Counted from the first letter of the stretch, positions 1-9,749 are shown. The stretch is 64,000 nt of DNA from Rickettsiales bacterium (GCA_947456795.1 CANGTI010000002.1:62001-126000); one strand, 5' to 3'. The notes: a model not told the origin generated them from the letters alone. Translations and numbers: made by a program.

Positions 1-1
1 C

Positions 2-763
2 TCTGCAGATATCAAAGTTGAAAAAGCTGCTTATTATGGTGCTGAAATTATTAGAACCAAGTCCTATAAAGAAGCTGTAAAGATGGCTCAAGATGACGTT
101 GAGAAAGGTTTTGTTTGTTTTCCTACATCTAAAAGTGAAAAGGTTATTGCAGGAGCCGGAACTCTTTGCTACGAGGCTCTGCAACAATTATCTCACATTA
201 AGCTTGACGGAATTTTTGCATCATGTGCAACAGGTGGAATGCTTGCTGGATGCTTGTTGGCTAAAAATCTTTTATCTCCCGAAACCAAGCTTTTTGGAAC
301 TGAGCCTCAGTCTGCAGACGACGGTTTGAGATCCATTATCAGTGGAGAAGTTGTAACTTTAAGCCAATTTGATACTTTTGCAGACGGACTTAGTGTGCAC
401 TCTATTTCTGGAACTACCCTTAAGTATCTTAGATGCTTAGATGGATTTTTCTTAGTTGAAGAAGATGAAATCTTGTATTGGACTAAGATTTTAAATGGAG
501 CATTAAACTCCTTTTGTGAGCCCGCATGCGCAATTAACATGGCTTCTGTTGCCAAATGGTTAGAAAATAAGACCTCTCCTCAAAAAATACTGGTGATTAT
601 ATCCGGAGGTAACTTGAGCGCCAAAGTGTGTGACGCACTTTATCAATCAGAGAGTGTTTTTACTTTATTGAAGTCAAAGAGAGCAAATTCTGCAAAGTTT
701 TTTGATTTTCAGAATCATGCTTTTCTTCAATCGCATTCCTTGATCCAAAGGGCATCTTTCTAG
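2..763 (+). CDS. PLP-dependent serine/threonine dehydratase-like enzyme, 5' end cut off by window
   Basis: The reading frame is open from base 2, so the start and the catalytic PLP lysine lie outside the window. The first visible residues (KVEKAAYYGAEIIRTKSY) already match the family. Fold-type II PLP enzyme features follow: a glycine-rich stretch (CATGGMLAG), a GTEP segment, and near the C-terminus the SGGNLS motif typical of threonine/serine dehydratases. Such enzymes deaminate L-threonine or L-serine to the 2-oxo acid in the cytosol. No ACT regulatory domain follows, so it resembles the short catabolic or racemase-like forms more than full-length biosynthetic IlvA. It converges on the next gene with a 4-base overlap of stop codons. 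Substrate is not resolved; family assignment is fairly safe. Confidence 0.75.
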   Translation, partial: SADIKVEKAAYYGAEIIRTKSYKEAVKMAQDDVEKGFVCFPTSKSEKVIAGAGTLCYEALQQLSHIKLDGIFASCATGGMLAGCLLAKNLLSPETKLFGTEPQSADDGLRSIISGEVVTLSQFDTFADGLSVHSISGTTLKYLRCLDGFFLVEEDEILYWTKILNGALNSFCEPACAINMASVAKWLENKTSPQKILVIISGGNLSAKVCDALYQSESVFTLLKSKRANSAKFFDFQNHAFLQSHSLIQRASF

Positions 764-1605
764 GTAGCTGATTTTATAATCAGATTAACTAGGCTTACCC
801 CTATTTCTATAGAGATTAATGTTATTATTATGACCTCTAGTCTACTTGAGTGTTTGCAATTCAAGTCGTTTGAGAGAACCTCATACAGATCGTGTATCAT
901 GTCTAATCTTCTGTTTAAGGTATTTTGTCTTGGCTGGACATCTTGATATCGAGCTGTAACCAGATATAGCTGTTCATAGATCGGTCTGCTCCAGAAGAAT
1001 TCTGGAATATCTAGTATGTCATTGTGTAAATTGATTGAATATCTTTGGCTAAAAAGTTGGCCTATCTTTCTGGAAATTTCTTTTTTTGATAAAGAAGTGC
1101 TTCCATTTTGAGAAAGTTCTTTTTGAATTTTAGACGTGCTGTTTAGCAGATAAGATACGGAGCTTTCGAGGTAGCTTAGTTTTACAGATTGAGCAAGAGC
1201 ATAAGACACTGCAAATTTAGCAAATACATTGTCGGTGTTGAGCATTACATAATCCTCTTCTTCATCGACGTAACTTTTTTCTTCCTCTGGATCATATTTA
1301 CACTTGATCACTTCTTTTGTGGTTTGAGCCTCAATCGATTGTGGACCTGCAAATTTTAATACTTCTTCTTGTATTGCCTTTTCTTCTTGAGCGGTGCTGT
1401 TCCATATCACAAGGGAACCAAAGTAAAATAGAAATACGTCTGCGTATTCTTCTTCTCTGCCAGGAATTGGCATAGAAACGTATAATACATTGTCAATTTT
1501 AGAACATTTTAAATCCGACTTCTTAAAATGCTCTCTAGCGGCCAAAGTATCGTAAGAGTCCGAATGACAAATTGCATAGCATCTGATAACTCCATTCATA
1601 AACAA
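760..1605 (-). CDS. RMD1/DUF155 family membrane-anchored protein
   Basis: This 281-aa protein has the layout of the RMD1 (DUF155) family: an N-terminal mixed alpha/beta part with a conserved FYFGSLVIWN-like segment, a central helical region (YALAQSVKLSYLE), and one C-terminal transmembrane helix after SRLEVIIITLISIEIG. The family occurs in Rickettsiales and in mitochondria, where RMD1-type proteins are membrane-associated. The bacterial function is unknown and no catalytic motif is seen. It is monocistronic, converges on the upstream dehydratase and diverges from tlc across 172 bases. Family confidence is good; function is not claimed. Confidence 0.75.
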   Translation of the reverse strand: MFMNGVIRCYAICHSDSYDTLAAREHFKKSDLKCSKIDNVLYVSMPIPGREEEYADVFLFYFGSLVIWNSTAQEEKAIQEEVLKFAGPQSIEAQTTKEVIKCKYDPEEEKSYVDEEEDYVMLNTDNVFAKFAVSYALAQSVKLSYLESSVSYLLNSTSKIQKELSQNGSTSLSKKEISRKIGQLFSQRYSINLHNDILDIPEFFWSRPIYEQLYLVTARYQDVQPRQNTLNRRLDMIHDLYEVLSNDLNCKHSSRLEVIIITLISIEIGVSLVNLIIKSAT

Positions 1606-1690
1606 GGTGTGTATTTTGTTGATCTAGTTGTAACTTTATCTGTGTTTTAATATTTTTGCTACTTTAAGCTTAGTTCTTATTATACTGTGG

Positions 1691-1755
1691 TTGCAAATTG
1701 ATGCGACTTAGATAATATCAGACTTCCATCTTTATACCGATTATAGTATCGGTAT
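1691..1755 (+). promoter_or_regulatory. Candidate tlc promoter and leader inverted repeat
   Basis: A sigma70-like pair is visible: TTGCAA at 1691-1696 and TAATAT at 1713-1718 with a 16-base spacer. Downstream, at 1734-1755, an 8-bp perfect inverted repeat (ATACCGAT, loop TATAGT, ATCGGTAT) lies 22 bases before the translocase start, so it would fall in the 5' leader. It could be an operator or an mRNA hairpin. The promoter call is by eye and unproven. Confidence 0.4.
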
Positions 1756-1777
1756 TTATTCGTATAGGTCACACAGA

Positions 1778-3280
1778 ATGCACCACCGCAAAGCTAAGTT
1801 GCTTCGCATTTTGCCATTTTTGTTTTTTAAAATAGCGCCTTTTCCAAGGTATGGAATAAAGAACTTCGCGGCAATGTCTGCTCTGATGTTTTGTATTTTA
1901 TGTAGTCAAAGTTTTTTAAGGGTTTTAAAGGATAGCGTACTTATTTCTGAAGTGAATGTGGAAATAATAGCCTTTATAAAGCTGTATTTTGTTTTGCCCA
2001 TGGCCGGGCTATTTGTTATATTTTACGGCAAAATTTCCAGCAAGCTTCCTTACACTCAGATTTATTACTGTATTTTAACATTCTTTTTGGCATTTTTTTT
2101 ACTCTTTGCGTTTTTTTTATATCCCAATGCTTCTGCTATTCACATAAGTAACGATTCCATTCTAAATTTTGCCAAAACATTTCCTGGAATCAAGTGGTAT
2201 GCTTTGTTGATAGGTAATTGGAGTTATACAGTATTTTATGTACTTGCCGAGCTTTGGCCAGATGTGATGTATGTTTTTCTTTTTTGGCAACTGGCAAATC
2301 GTATCACTAGCAGTCATCAAGCAAAAAACTTGTACCCCATGTTGTCTTTTTTTGGCAACTCTTCTGTAGTCTTGACAGGTCTATTGGTTACGCGACTTTC
2401 TTCTATGGATTGTTGGATTTATAGCGCGTTTTCTGGAGTTGAAAGTAAATATGTATTGGTAAGATTTTGTATATCTTTATTGGCAATTATAGGAGTACTC
2501 AGCATGTACTTAGTACATTTAATCTCTGTAAAGCTTATAAAAGATCCGTGTCTGTATATGCCAAAGCCTGCTGAATCAGTGAAAATCAGCACCGTTGAAG
2601 GATTTAGGTACGTTACTCGTTCTAGATTGTTGTGGTTAATTGTTCTGTGTTCCACTTCATTTTATTTTGGAATGAATTTGGTAGAGGTTTTGTGGAAGGC
2701 AAAAGTACGAGAATTACACCCAAGCGTTGAGGCATACTCTCATCTGATTAGTCTTTGTACTACTTGGACTGGAGTTGTTACGATGATCATGAATGCTGTT
2801 GGTAAAAACCTGATGAGATATTTGAGCTGGAAGACAATATTTTCAATAGCTCCAACTATTATGACGCTTTCTGGTTTAGCTTTTTTTCTGATTTCAATTT
2901 TTCCTGTACATTTTGTTTATTTGCAATCTGCCTATGTTGCTGTTTCAGCTTTGCAGCTCGCTGTCTTTGTAGGCGCGGTGCAAAGTGTTTTGGCAAAGGG
3001 GGTAAAATATTCTCTTTGGGATATTTCTAAAGAAATGCTTTACATCCCTTTAGACTACAATATGAAAACTAAAGGGAAAGCAGCTACTGATCTTGTAGGT
3101 TCTAAGCTTGGCAAGGCCTTAAGTGGACTTGTTCCAGTAGTGTTGCTTAGTTGTTCTGGGTTTTCTAATTACATCTCGATGGCCCCTATTATAATGGTAA
3201 TGTTTATTATCATTTGTGGAGTTTGGTTTTTTGGAGTGCACTTACTTTCAAAGGAATACCAAAGAATCAAGTCTAATTAG
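1778..3280 (+). CDS. tlc: ATP/ADP translocase (NTT/Tlc family)
   Basis: This 500-aa polytopic protein has the length and hydrophobic profile (about 12 helices) of the nucleotide transporter family (TC 2.A.12). The N-terminal signature is clear: after a short basic start comes MSALMFCILCSQSFLRVLKD, very like rickettsial and chlamydial Tlc proteins. These carriers sit in the inner membrane and exchange host ATP for bacterial ADP, or import other nucleotides; Rickettsia carry several paralogs with different substrates, so the exact substrate here is open. The presence of this gene is the strongest sign of an intracellular lifestyle. It is followed after 3 bases by gmk, which suggests co-transcription with nucleotide metabolism. 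Confidence 0.95.
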   Translation: MHHRKAKLLRILPFLFFKIAPFPRYGIKNFAAMSALMFCILCSQSFLRVLKDSVLISEVNVEIIAFIKLYFVLPMAGLFVIFYGKISSKLPYTQIYYCILTFFLAFFLLFAFFLYPNASAIHISNDSILNFAKTFPGIKWYALLIGNWSYTVFYVLAELWPDVMYVFLFWQLANRITSSHQAKNLYPMLSFFGNSSVVLTGLLVTRLSSMDCWIYSAFSGVESKYVLVRFCISLLAIIGVLSMYLVHLISVKLIKDPCLYMPKPAESVKISTVEGFRYVTRSRLLWLIVLCSTSFYFGMNLVEVLWKAKVRELHPSVEAYSHLISLCTTWTGVVTMIMNAVGKNLMRYLSWKTIFSIAPTIMTLSGLAFFLISIFPVHFVYLQSAYVAVSALQLAVFVGAVQSVLAKGVKYSLWDISKEMLYIPLDYNMKTKGKAATDLVGSKLGKALSGLVPVVLLSCSGFSNYISMAPIIMVMFIIICGVWFFGVHLLSKEYQRIKSN

Positions 3281-3283
3281 TAT

Positions 3284-3859
3284 ATGGCATCTTTAATAGT
3301 GCTTTCTGGTCCGTCTGGAGTGGGAAAGACAACGCTCTCTAAAGCTTTATTAGCGGCAAGTAAGGGTAAATTAATTCGATCTGTTTCTCATACCACTAGA
3401 GCTATTAGAACCGAAGAAGTTGAAGGTCGAGATTATTACTTTATCAGTCCAGCAGAGTTTGAATCCATGCTTGAGTGTGGAGATTTTGTAGAACACACTC
3501 GATATCTCAACAATTTCTACGGAACGTCTAAAATGTTTCTTAATAAAGCAATTGCTAAAGATGAAAATGTGCTACTCATTCTTGATTACGTAGGAGCAAA
3601 AAATATAAAAAGGCTTTATCCAGCCAATTCACACTTGATATTTTGCGCTCCTGAGTCCATAGAGATTTTGCAAACAAGGCTCGAAAAAAGAAACACATCT
3701 CTAGAAGAAATGCAGCAAAGACTTTGTATCGCTAGGGAGTGTCTTGATACAAAGACCTATTATGATCACATTGTTGTAAATGATAAATTTCAACTTGCAT
3801 TGCATAATTTTTTCGTTTTGATTAACAAGATTGCTGCGAAACAGATCTTTGCAACTTAG
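3284..3859 (+). CDS. gmk: Guanylate kinase
   Basis: This 191-aa P-loop kinase phosphorylates GMP/dGMP to GDP/dGDP. The Walker A motif GPSGVGKT is at residues 9-16, followed by the guanylate-binding region (SVSHTTRAIRTEEVEGRDYYF) that is diagnostic for the family. Length is normal. The start ATG is 3 bases after the tlc stop with no room for its own promoter, so expression probably depends on tlc transcription and translational coupling. Confidence 0.96.
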   Translation: MASLIVLSGPSGVGKTTLSKALLAASKGKLIRSVSHTTRAIRTEEVEGRDYYFISPAEFESMLECGDFVEHTRYLNNFYGTSKMFLNKAIAKDENVLLILDYVGAKNIKRLYPANSHLIFCAPESIEILQTRLEKRNTSLEEMQQRLCIARECLDTKTYYDHIVVNDKFQLALHNFFVLINKIAAKQIFAT

Positions 3860-4027
3860 CTATATCAATGCCCTTGTCTTATGGATACTTGATATGCTGA
3901 TACAATATGTTAGATTTAGTCATGCTTTTTATTTGTTATGGCAAGCAAGATTTGATCAAAAAATTTTGTCCTAGATAGATGTTGGGCTGTTTTCCAGTTA
4001 ATCAAAGTTTAATAACCCAATAGTGTA

Positions 4028-5248
4028 GTGACAGAAAAAAAAGCTAACTTTATTTGTTTGGACATCGGTAGTCACAAGATTGCCACTCTTGCGGCACGTA
4101 TTATTTCTGAGACTGAAGTGGAAGTCATAGATCATGGCATATACGCTTCTGCAGGCATTAAGTGTGGCATTGTGGTGGATACACCAAAGGCTGAGAGCGC
4201 TATAAGCAACGCTTTGAACAACTTAGAGCAAAAAATCAAACATCATGTTGATAATGTAGTTGTTTCTTTTTCTGGTGCAAAAATTAGGTCAAGTTACATA
4301 GATCACTCTCTTACCTTGGATAATAGGCCTGTAACTAAAAATGATCTGAGTCTTCTCATCGCAAAAAGTGTTAGAAGTTCTAACAATAAAGATAGCAGCG
4401 TGGTCCATTGTTTTCCGATAGAATTTTTGGTAGATGGAGTCAAGGTTCGCAATCCCTCAGGCATGGTCTGTGAAAAGCTTAGTGCTTCTTTACACGTGGT
4501 TACCGCAGATCCCACTGCTTTATCTAATATAGGAAGTTGTTTTTCTAAATCTCACGTTAGAGTGGAGGAATTTTCCTCCTCTTCCATTGCCTCTGGATTT
4601 GCTTATTTTTCATCTAATCCTCAAGATAAAGGCGCTTTGTTGATAGATTACGGAGCAATGACTACTTCTATTACTGTGTTTTATGAAAACGTACCTGTTT
4701 TTCTTGACTATATTCCTATAGGCGGATGGCATATCACCAATGATATTGCACAAGTGCTTGGTCTGGATTTTGCAAGTGCGGAAAGATTAAAGGTTTTATA
4801 CTCTCATGTAGCGGATGACGCCCCTTCTCTGACTTTGGACTTAGACATATATGACCAGGAAAAAACCATAGATGCATTGCTGCTTAATGAAGTAGTAAAG
4901 GCTCGTATGACAGAGACATTGTCTTTGGTAAAGGCAAAATATGAACAGTTAGAGAACATAGATCCTACAGTTGCAAAAAACGTGGTATTTACTGGAGGAA
5001 GTTCAAGTATTAGGGGAATCGATTTCTTGGGTGGATCGGTTTTGCAGGTATCTAGGGTGCGTGATTTTGCACGACATTATAATGGACCTCTAATCGGGGA
5101 AGGAGATTTGCAGGCTTATTCTGCGGTATTAGGCATGCTCTCTTATCGCATGCGCCATTACTCAAACTATTACTCCTCGGCTGCTTTGTTGACGGAGAAA
5201 GTGAGTTTGTTTAAAAAATTTATGAGTTATTTAAGGGGCGTGTTTTAA
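4028..5248 (+). CDS. ftsA: Cell division protein FtsA
   Basis: This 406-aa actin-like ATPase links FtsZ to the membrane. It begins at GTG with the phosphate-1 motif CLDIGSHKIATL, has the inserted 1C subdomain around residues 85-165, a second phosphate motif in GALLIDYGAMTTS, and the adenosine motif NVVFTGGSSSIRG. The C-terminus ends with a short amphipathic-looking segment (LFKKFMSYLRGVF) fitting the membrane-targeting helix. In most relatives ftsA sits at the end of the dcw cluster next to ftsQ and ftsZ; here it stands apart from both, with 168 bases of non-coding DNA upstream. Confidence 0.95.
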   Translation: MTEKKANFICLDIGSHKIATLAARIISETEVEVIDHGIYASAGIKCGIVVDTPKAESAISNALNNLEQKIKHHVDNVVVSFSGAKIRSSYIDHSLTLDNRPVTKNDLSLLIAKSVRSSNNKDSSVVHCFPIEFLVDGVKVRNPSGMVCEKLSASLHVVTADPTALSNIGSCFSKSHVRVEEFSSSSIASGFAYFSSNPQDKGALLIDYGAMTTSITVFYENVPVFLDYIPIGGWHITNDIAQVLGLDFASAERLKVLYSHVADDAPSLTLDLDIYDQEKTIDALLLNEVVKARMTETLSLVKAKYEQLENIDPTVAKNVVFTGGSSSIRGIDFLGGSVLQVSRVRDFARHYNGPLIGEGDLQAYSAVLGMLSYRMRHYSNYYSSAALLTEKVSLFKKFMSYLRGVF

Positions 5249-5282
5249 AAAAGCACATTGCTTAGTGGTGCAAGCTTTGCTT

Positions 5283-5304
5283 GTTACAATAGTAATATTG
5301 TAAC
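5283..5304 (+). promoter_or_regulatory. 8-bp perfect inverted repeat upstream of an exported-protein gene
   Basis: GTTACAAT, loop AGTAAT, ATTGTAAC, ending 14 bases before the start at 5319. It may be a hairpin in the leader, an operator, or a weak terminator of ftsA (it is followed by a mixed C/T stretch, not a clean T run). Its size and position resemble the repeat before tlc. Confidence 0.35.
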
Positions 5305-5318
5305 CTTCTTGCTTTCTT

Positions 5319-6473
5319 ATGCTCTTATTTTTGAGCTACTTATTGTGCTTTGTATTAGTAAACAGCAAAGCTTTTGCTGGAGCCTGGGTGCAAGAACCTG
5401 GTTCCTTTCAATTTGATCATTGTTTCTCCGGATTTTTTGGATCAAAGTATTCCTCAGTTGATAATACTCAAAAGCTAGAATTTTTAATTAAATCTATCGA
5501 GAATCTTGGTAGGTATGAATGCGAGATTTTGTCTAGCATTTTGAATAAAAAAGTCTATAAGGCAAATCTTGCAACTCAATCATTAACTCCTGGTAGTCAT
5601 GCAATTGCTTTAAAATATCGCAAATATCGTGATCAATCTTATCTTGATGAAATAAGGGAGCGTTTTGCAAAGGTGTGGAAGCGAGATAAAGAACGTGCAG
5701 ATGTCCTGCGTAAGCTTTTATACAAAAGTGTCCCTAGGTATCATTACCATATGACCATGGAATACGGTCTTACAGAAGAAAGTACCCTAGGATGCAAATT
5801 TTTGTATGATAAATTTCACTCATCCTTTTTAGAAAATACTAATTCCTTCTGTTTAGAGCCTTATTGGAGGAGGCAACTGTTTGCATCTCAAGCGTATGTT
5901 GTATCTGTTCAGCCTTATGCACAGATTAAATATTGTAAATCACTCTCAGGCGGTATAGGAGCAGACTTGCTCATTGGATACAGTAAAACTTCTAAAAAAA
6001 GTATTGGTACAATCAAGCTTAGCAAAACTTTTCGCAATCACTCTGCAGGTATGTATTTTCCTTACAACAAGTTTGGACTTGAGGATGCCGAATTTAAAAC
6101 AGAAAATACGATAGGCAAAGAATTAGATTCTGGATTCGGATTTTATGCTCAACATTTTTGGACTCGTTCTATAAGTCTGACAAAGCTTGTTTCGCCTTTT
6201 TCTTGCCACCGCTCGCAAACATCCATTTATAAAAAAAGTGATAAATATACATTTAGCTTAGGTGTTTTTGTAGAACATACAAAATATAAAGACATTGACG
6301 GTATCATGAACAACCGACGATTTTATCCAAAATTTCAGATTGGACGAAAGTGCAGACGAAAGCATGTTCCTATAAAAACAGCTTATGAAAATATCAAAAA
6401 AGCAATTTCAGATAGAAAGCTTTTTGGCGTTTTCAATCTGGGCATTAGTGGTAGCATTTCTTGGCATTTTTAG
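5319..6473 (+). CDS. Exported, probably outer-membrane protein of unknown function
   Basis: This 384-aa protein starts with a hydrophobic signal peptide ending in KAFAGAWVQ, so cleavage after AFA is likely. The mature part begins GAWVQEPG, followed by a charged stretch around residues 100-135 and then alternating polar/aromatic segments; it ends in phenylalanine (SGSISWHF). An aromatic last residue and beta-rich pattern are usual for outer-membrane barrels. I do not recognise a named family. Its stop overlaps the start of the glycosyltransferase by 13 bases, so the pair are probably translated together; a role in the cell surface or glycan export is inference from that neighbour only. Confidence 0.6.
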   Translation: MLLFLSYLLCFVLVNSKAFAGAWVQEPGSFQFDHCFSGFFGSKYSSVDNTQKLEFLIKSIENLGRYECEILSSILNKKVYKANLATQSLTPGSHAIALKYRKYRDQSYLDEIRERFAKVWKRDKERADVLRKLLYKSVPRYHYHMTMEYGLTEESTLGCKFLYDKFHSSFLENTNSFCLEPYWRRQLFASQAYVVSVQPYAQIKYCKSLSGGIGADLLIGYSKTSKKSIGTIKLSKTFRNHSAGMYFPYNKFGLEDAEFKTENTIGKELDSGFGFYAQHFWTRSISLTKLVSPFSCHRSQTSIYKKSDKYTFSLGVFVEHTKYKDIDGIMNNRRFYPKFQIGRKCRRKHVPIKTAYENIKKAISDRKLFGVFNLGISGSISWHF

Positions 6474-8299
6474 AATTTAATCAAGAAAAGGCATTGTTTG
6501 AGCGCGAATATTCTTTTTTGCTAGATTATTTGCTGCAAAACGACCTTTTATGTAAAGCACAAGTAGCTTATTTGCTTCTTGCTCATGCATACTCGCATCA
6601 TTCAATTGTTGTTCTGATTTTAAATGCTGGATTTTTATCTTATGAAAGCTGCATTAAAAGCATCACAACTTTTACTGGAGCCTTGCATTTTGAAAAAAGT
6701 AGCTTTGAAAAAATCATTGGTAAATATGCGGATGTTAATTTCTACTGCCGCAGTGGTTACTTACCTTATCAAAACGCTGAGAATGATACATGTATTCTTG
6801 TAAAAAATCTGGATCTTCAGTTAATCAATAATCTGATTAATAAAAATGCTAAGGTAAAGGTAAGTATCTGTACCGCATGCGAATTTTTTCATTTATTGGA
6901 AATAAGATTTCAACCGTATGTTCTTGCTCAATCGAAGTCTTTTGTCAAATTTGTCAATTTAGTTGGAGCCCAGGATCTTAAATACGGATACATAATATTG
7001 AGAGCGCTTACACTTTTTACTGGGAGTTTGTTATTTTGCCCTTGGATTTTTCATTTAACAAACGCTTTCATTTTACTTTCTCAAAATTGTTTCAAGATAT
7101 TTTTGCTATGGACCTCTCTTGTTAGAAACAAAGAGTTTGCAAATGCAGAAGAGTACTATTTTACGGACTACCCTATGTATACTATTTTAGTACCTATGTA
7201 CAAAGAGAGTAACGCTAGTAGCATTTTGCACGCAATTTCAAGGCTTTTCTATCCAAAGCACAAACTAGATGTAAAACTCTTGATTGAAGAAGACGATCAG
7301 GTTACAGATAAAGCGATTAGGAGCATTGATATACCTTATTATGTACATATTTTACGTATTCCAGATTTAAATCCAAAAACTAAACCTAAGGCTCTAAATT
7401 TTGCTATGCCTTACGTTACTGGTCAATATCTCACTATATATGATGCAGAAGATATACCAGAGCCTAGTCAGCTGATTAAGGCTTTGGAGAGTTTTGCAAG
7501 GTTGCCTTTAAATTACATGTGTTTGCAGGCAAAATTGCGTTTTTACAATATGAATGAAAACATGCTTACAAAGATGATGAGCATTGAATACAGTATTTTG
7601 TTTAACTTTCTAGTATATGGACTAAGTGTTGCTAATTTTCCGGTTCCTCTAGGGGGAACAAGCAATCATTTTAAAACTATGATGCTACACCAAATTGGTT
7701 GTTGGGATGCTTATAATGTTGCAGAAGATGCAGATTTGGGAATAAGGATTTTTGCCAATCAATACAGGGTAGGAGTGATAGACTCTTTTACCTCTGAGGA
7801 GGCTCCTGTACATCTTTGGGCATGGTTATTGCAGCGATCCAGGTGGATTAAGGGATATTGGCAAACTTTTTCTATATTTTTGTGTCAAAGGGAAAGGTTT
7901 AGCTTCAAACAAGCTTTTGGTGTTTATAATTTTGTGGGCTTTGCAACTTATAATCAACTGATTTACCCGATCTTTATCTTTTATATGCTTTTTGGACAAG
8001 GTGGGTGGTTTCGGTTTTTTTGGTTTCTGAATACGCTGGCTAGTGTTGTTTATGTAATTTTTGCATCCATATTGGGAATAAATAAATTGGGGCTGGCGGA
8101 TAAAAAATATAAATATCTCACTTTATCTATTTGTTATACTGCATATTTTTCTTTGCATTTTATTGCAAGCATCATTGCTATTTTGGACCTTGCAGTTACT
8201 CCTTTTAGGTGGCAAAAAACTGAACACGGATTGAGTAAGGCTATACAAAAGCCAGGCCATATATTGTTACGAGATAGAAACAATATAAACAAGATTTAG
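6461..8299 (+). CDS. Membrane glycosyltransferase, GT2 family, cellulose-synthase-like
   Basis: This 612-aa protein has a non-catalytic N-terminal region (about 170 residues), transmembrane helices around residues 175-215, a cytosolic GT-A domain, and further helices near the C-terminus. The processive GT2 signatures are present: YTILVPMYKES at the domain start, D-A-E-D at residues 328-331, the acceptor-side E-D pair at 423-424, and Q-R-S-R-W at 458-462. Such enzymes polymerise or transfer sugars from nucleotide-sugars across the inner membrane. The product cannot be told; no BcsB or PilZ partner is beside it. It overlaps the exported-protein gene upstream, which suggests a shared envelope role. 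Confidence 0.85.
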   Translation: MAFLEFNQEKALFEREYSFLLDYLLQNDLLCKAQVAYLLLAHAYSHHSIVVLILNAGFLSYESCIKSITTFTGALHFEKSSFEKIIGKYADVNFYCRSGYLPYQNAENDTCILVKNLDLQLINNLINKNAKVKVSICTACEFFHLLEIRFQPYVLAQSKSFVKFVNLVGAQDLKYGYIILRALTLFTGSLLFCPWIFHLTNAFILLSQNCFKIFLLWTSLVRNKEFANAEEYYFTDYPMYTILVPMYKESNASSILHAISRLFYPKHKLDVKLLIEEDDQVTDKAIRSIDIPYYVHILRIPDLNPKTKPKALNFAMPYVTGQYLTIYDAEDIPEPSQLIKALESFARLPLNYMCLQAKLRFYNMNENMLTKMMSIEYSILFNFLVYGLSVANFPVPLGGTSNHFKTMMLHQIGCWDAYNVAEDADLGIRIFANQYRVGVIDSFTSEEAPVHLWAWLLQRSRWIKGYWQTFSIFLCQRERFSFKQAFGVYNFVGFATYNQLIYPIFIFYMLFGQGGWFRFFWFLNTLASVVYVIFASILGINKLGLADKKYKYLTLSICYTAYFSLHFIASIIAILDLAVTPFRWQKTEHGLSKAIQKPGHILLRDRNNINKI

Positions 8300-8302
8300 C
8301 TT

Positions 8303-9721
8303 TTATGTGGGTCTTGTTTGAATGGCGTTTATTATGATGGTTTTTTCTACAAAGGGTATTTTTTTCTCTTGTATGATTTGATATGTTTCATGACCTTTTC
8401 CAGCAATAATAAGAATTTCATCTTTAGGAAGATTATGTACTGCGTACATGATTGCCTTTTCTCTGTCAGGAATTTCTATTGCTTTTGTACACGTGCTGAT
8501 TATTGCTTTTCTTATTTGTGTTGGGTCTTCGTTTCTTGGATTGTCATCGGTTACGATAATTACATCTGCGGACGCATTTGCGACCTTTCCCATTGCCGCC
8601 CTTTTTTGAGCATCTCTTTCACCCCCACATCCAAAGAGCAACCATATTTTTTGATTTGGATTTTTAATTTTATGAATTTCTGTAAGCACACTGCTTAGAG
8701 CGTCCTCGTTATGTGCATAATCTATGAAAATATTTTCTTGAATACGCTCTAATCTTCCGGAAGGGGGGCTTAAATTAGGCAATATTTGCACTATCAAAGA
8801 CAACTCTATACCAAGTTGGTGCACCAAAATTAAGGCAGTTAATAAATTTTCTGCTTGATAATTGCCGATGATATCGGTTGAAAAATGGTAAGTTTTGTTA
8901 TTAAAATTAAATGTTACTTGCTGTCCTTTTATTGAAGATTCTTTGATTTGGTATTCCAAAGATCCTGTAGTTGGGCTAATTGAGATGATATTTTGCTTTT
9001 TTAGAATGTGCTTTGGTAAAAATTGGACCAATCTTTCTTGTATTACTATTGTGCCTCCTTTTGTTAGGTGTTGATCAAAAAGATTGAGTTTTGCGTGTAA
9101 ATAGTTTTCTTTGGTTACATGGTAATCTAAATGATCTGAGGCAAATGAGGTAAAAGCTGCAATTGTAGACTTGATATTAAAAAATCTGTTTTGAGTAAGT
9201 GCAATGCTTGAAGCTTCGATGCCAACATATTCTACACCCAGATTGGCTAGCCTATTGAGAGTAATACGCAGATCTAAAAAATCTGGCGTAGTAAGTGTGG
9301 ATTTAATGGGATCTTGCAAATGGACATTAGCATTACACCCCAAGGTTCCTATACTTGCTGATTTTTGACCCGTTAGGGCTAAAATTTGCTGAAAATAATG
9401 AGCTACAGAGGTTTTGCCGTTAGTACCTGTTATTAGAGCTAGGTTTTTTGGTAATTTGTCGTAAAACGCTAATGCACAAAATTGCAGCGCTTCCTTTACA
9501 TTTAAAACATTGATTACTCGTTCATCGCAATTGATAGAGTCTGTAATTGCAACAACTGCGCCTTGTGCTAGTACCTCATTTATGAAATCATTGCCGTTGT
9601 ACTTTTGTCCACGGAGGGCAAAAAAAGCACAATTTGGTTCCACGTTTTTAGAATTTGAACACAAACTCACTACTCCTTTGAGCCGCAATATTTGCATCAA
9701 TTCATTGTAATCAGATATCAT
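8303..9721 (-). CDS. murE: UDP-MurNAc-L-Ala-D-Glu:meso-diaminopimelate ligase
   Basis: This 472-aa Mur ligase adds meso-DAP to the peptidoglycan stem peptide in the cytosol. The ATP-binding motif GTNGKTS is at 99-105, the Mur ligase centre contains GIEASSIAL and SDHLDYH, and the D-N-P-R motif (residues 393-396) that selects DAP over lysine is intact. It is the last gene of the minus-strand run mraZ-rsmH-ftsL-ftsI-murE, 28 bases after ftsI. MurF and MraY, normally next, are 30 kb away. Confidence 0.96.
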   Translation of the reverse strand: MISDYNELMQILRLKGVVSLCSNSKNVEPNCAFFALRGQKYNGNDFINEVLAQGAVVAITDSINCDERVINVLNVKEALQFCALAFYDKLPKNLALITGTNGKTSVAHYFQQILALTGQKSASIGTLGCNANVHLQDPIKSTLTTPDFLDLRITLNRLANLGVEYVGIEASSIALTQNRFFNIKSTIAAFTSFASDHLDYHVTKENYLHAKLNLFDQHLTKGGTIVIQERLVQFLPKHILKKQNIISISPTTGSLEYQIKESSIKGQQVTFNFNNKTYHFSTDIIGNYQAENLLTALILVHQLGIELSLIVQILPNLSPPSGRLERIQENIFIDYAHNEDALSSVLTEIHKIKNPNQKIWLLFGCGGERDAQKRAAMGKVANASADVIIVTDDNPRNEDPTQIRKAIISTCTKAIEIPDREKAIMYAVHNLPKDEILIIAGKGHETYQIIQEKKIPFVEKTIIINAIQTRPT

Positions 9722-9749
9722 AGGTTCTACATATCAAGTTTTGCGGTTC

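Noticed and set aside
8318-8698. 126-codon plus-strand frame
   Set aside because: It lies wholly inside murE on the opposite strand and has no recognisable features; a shadow frame.
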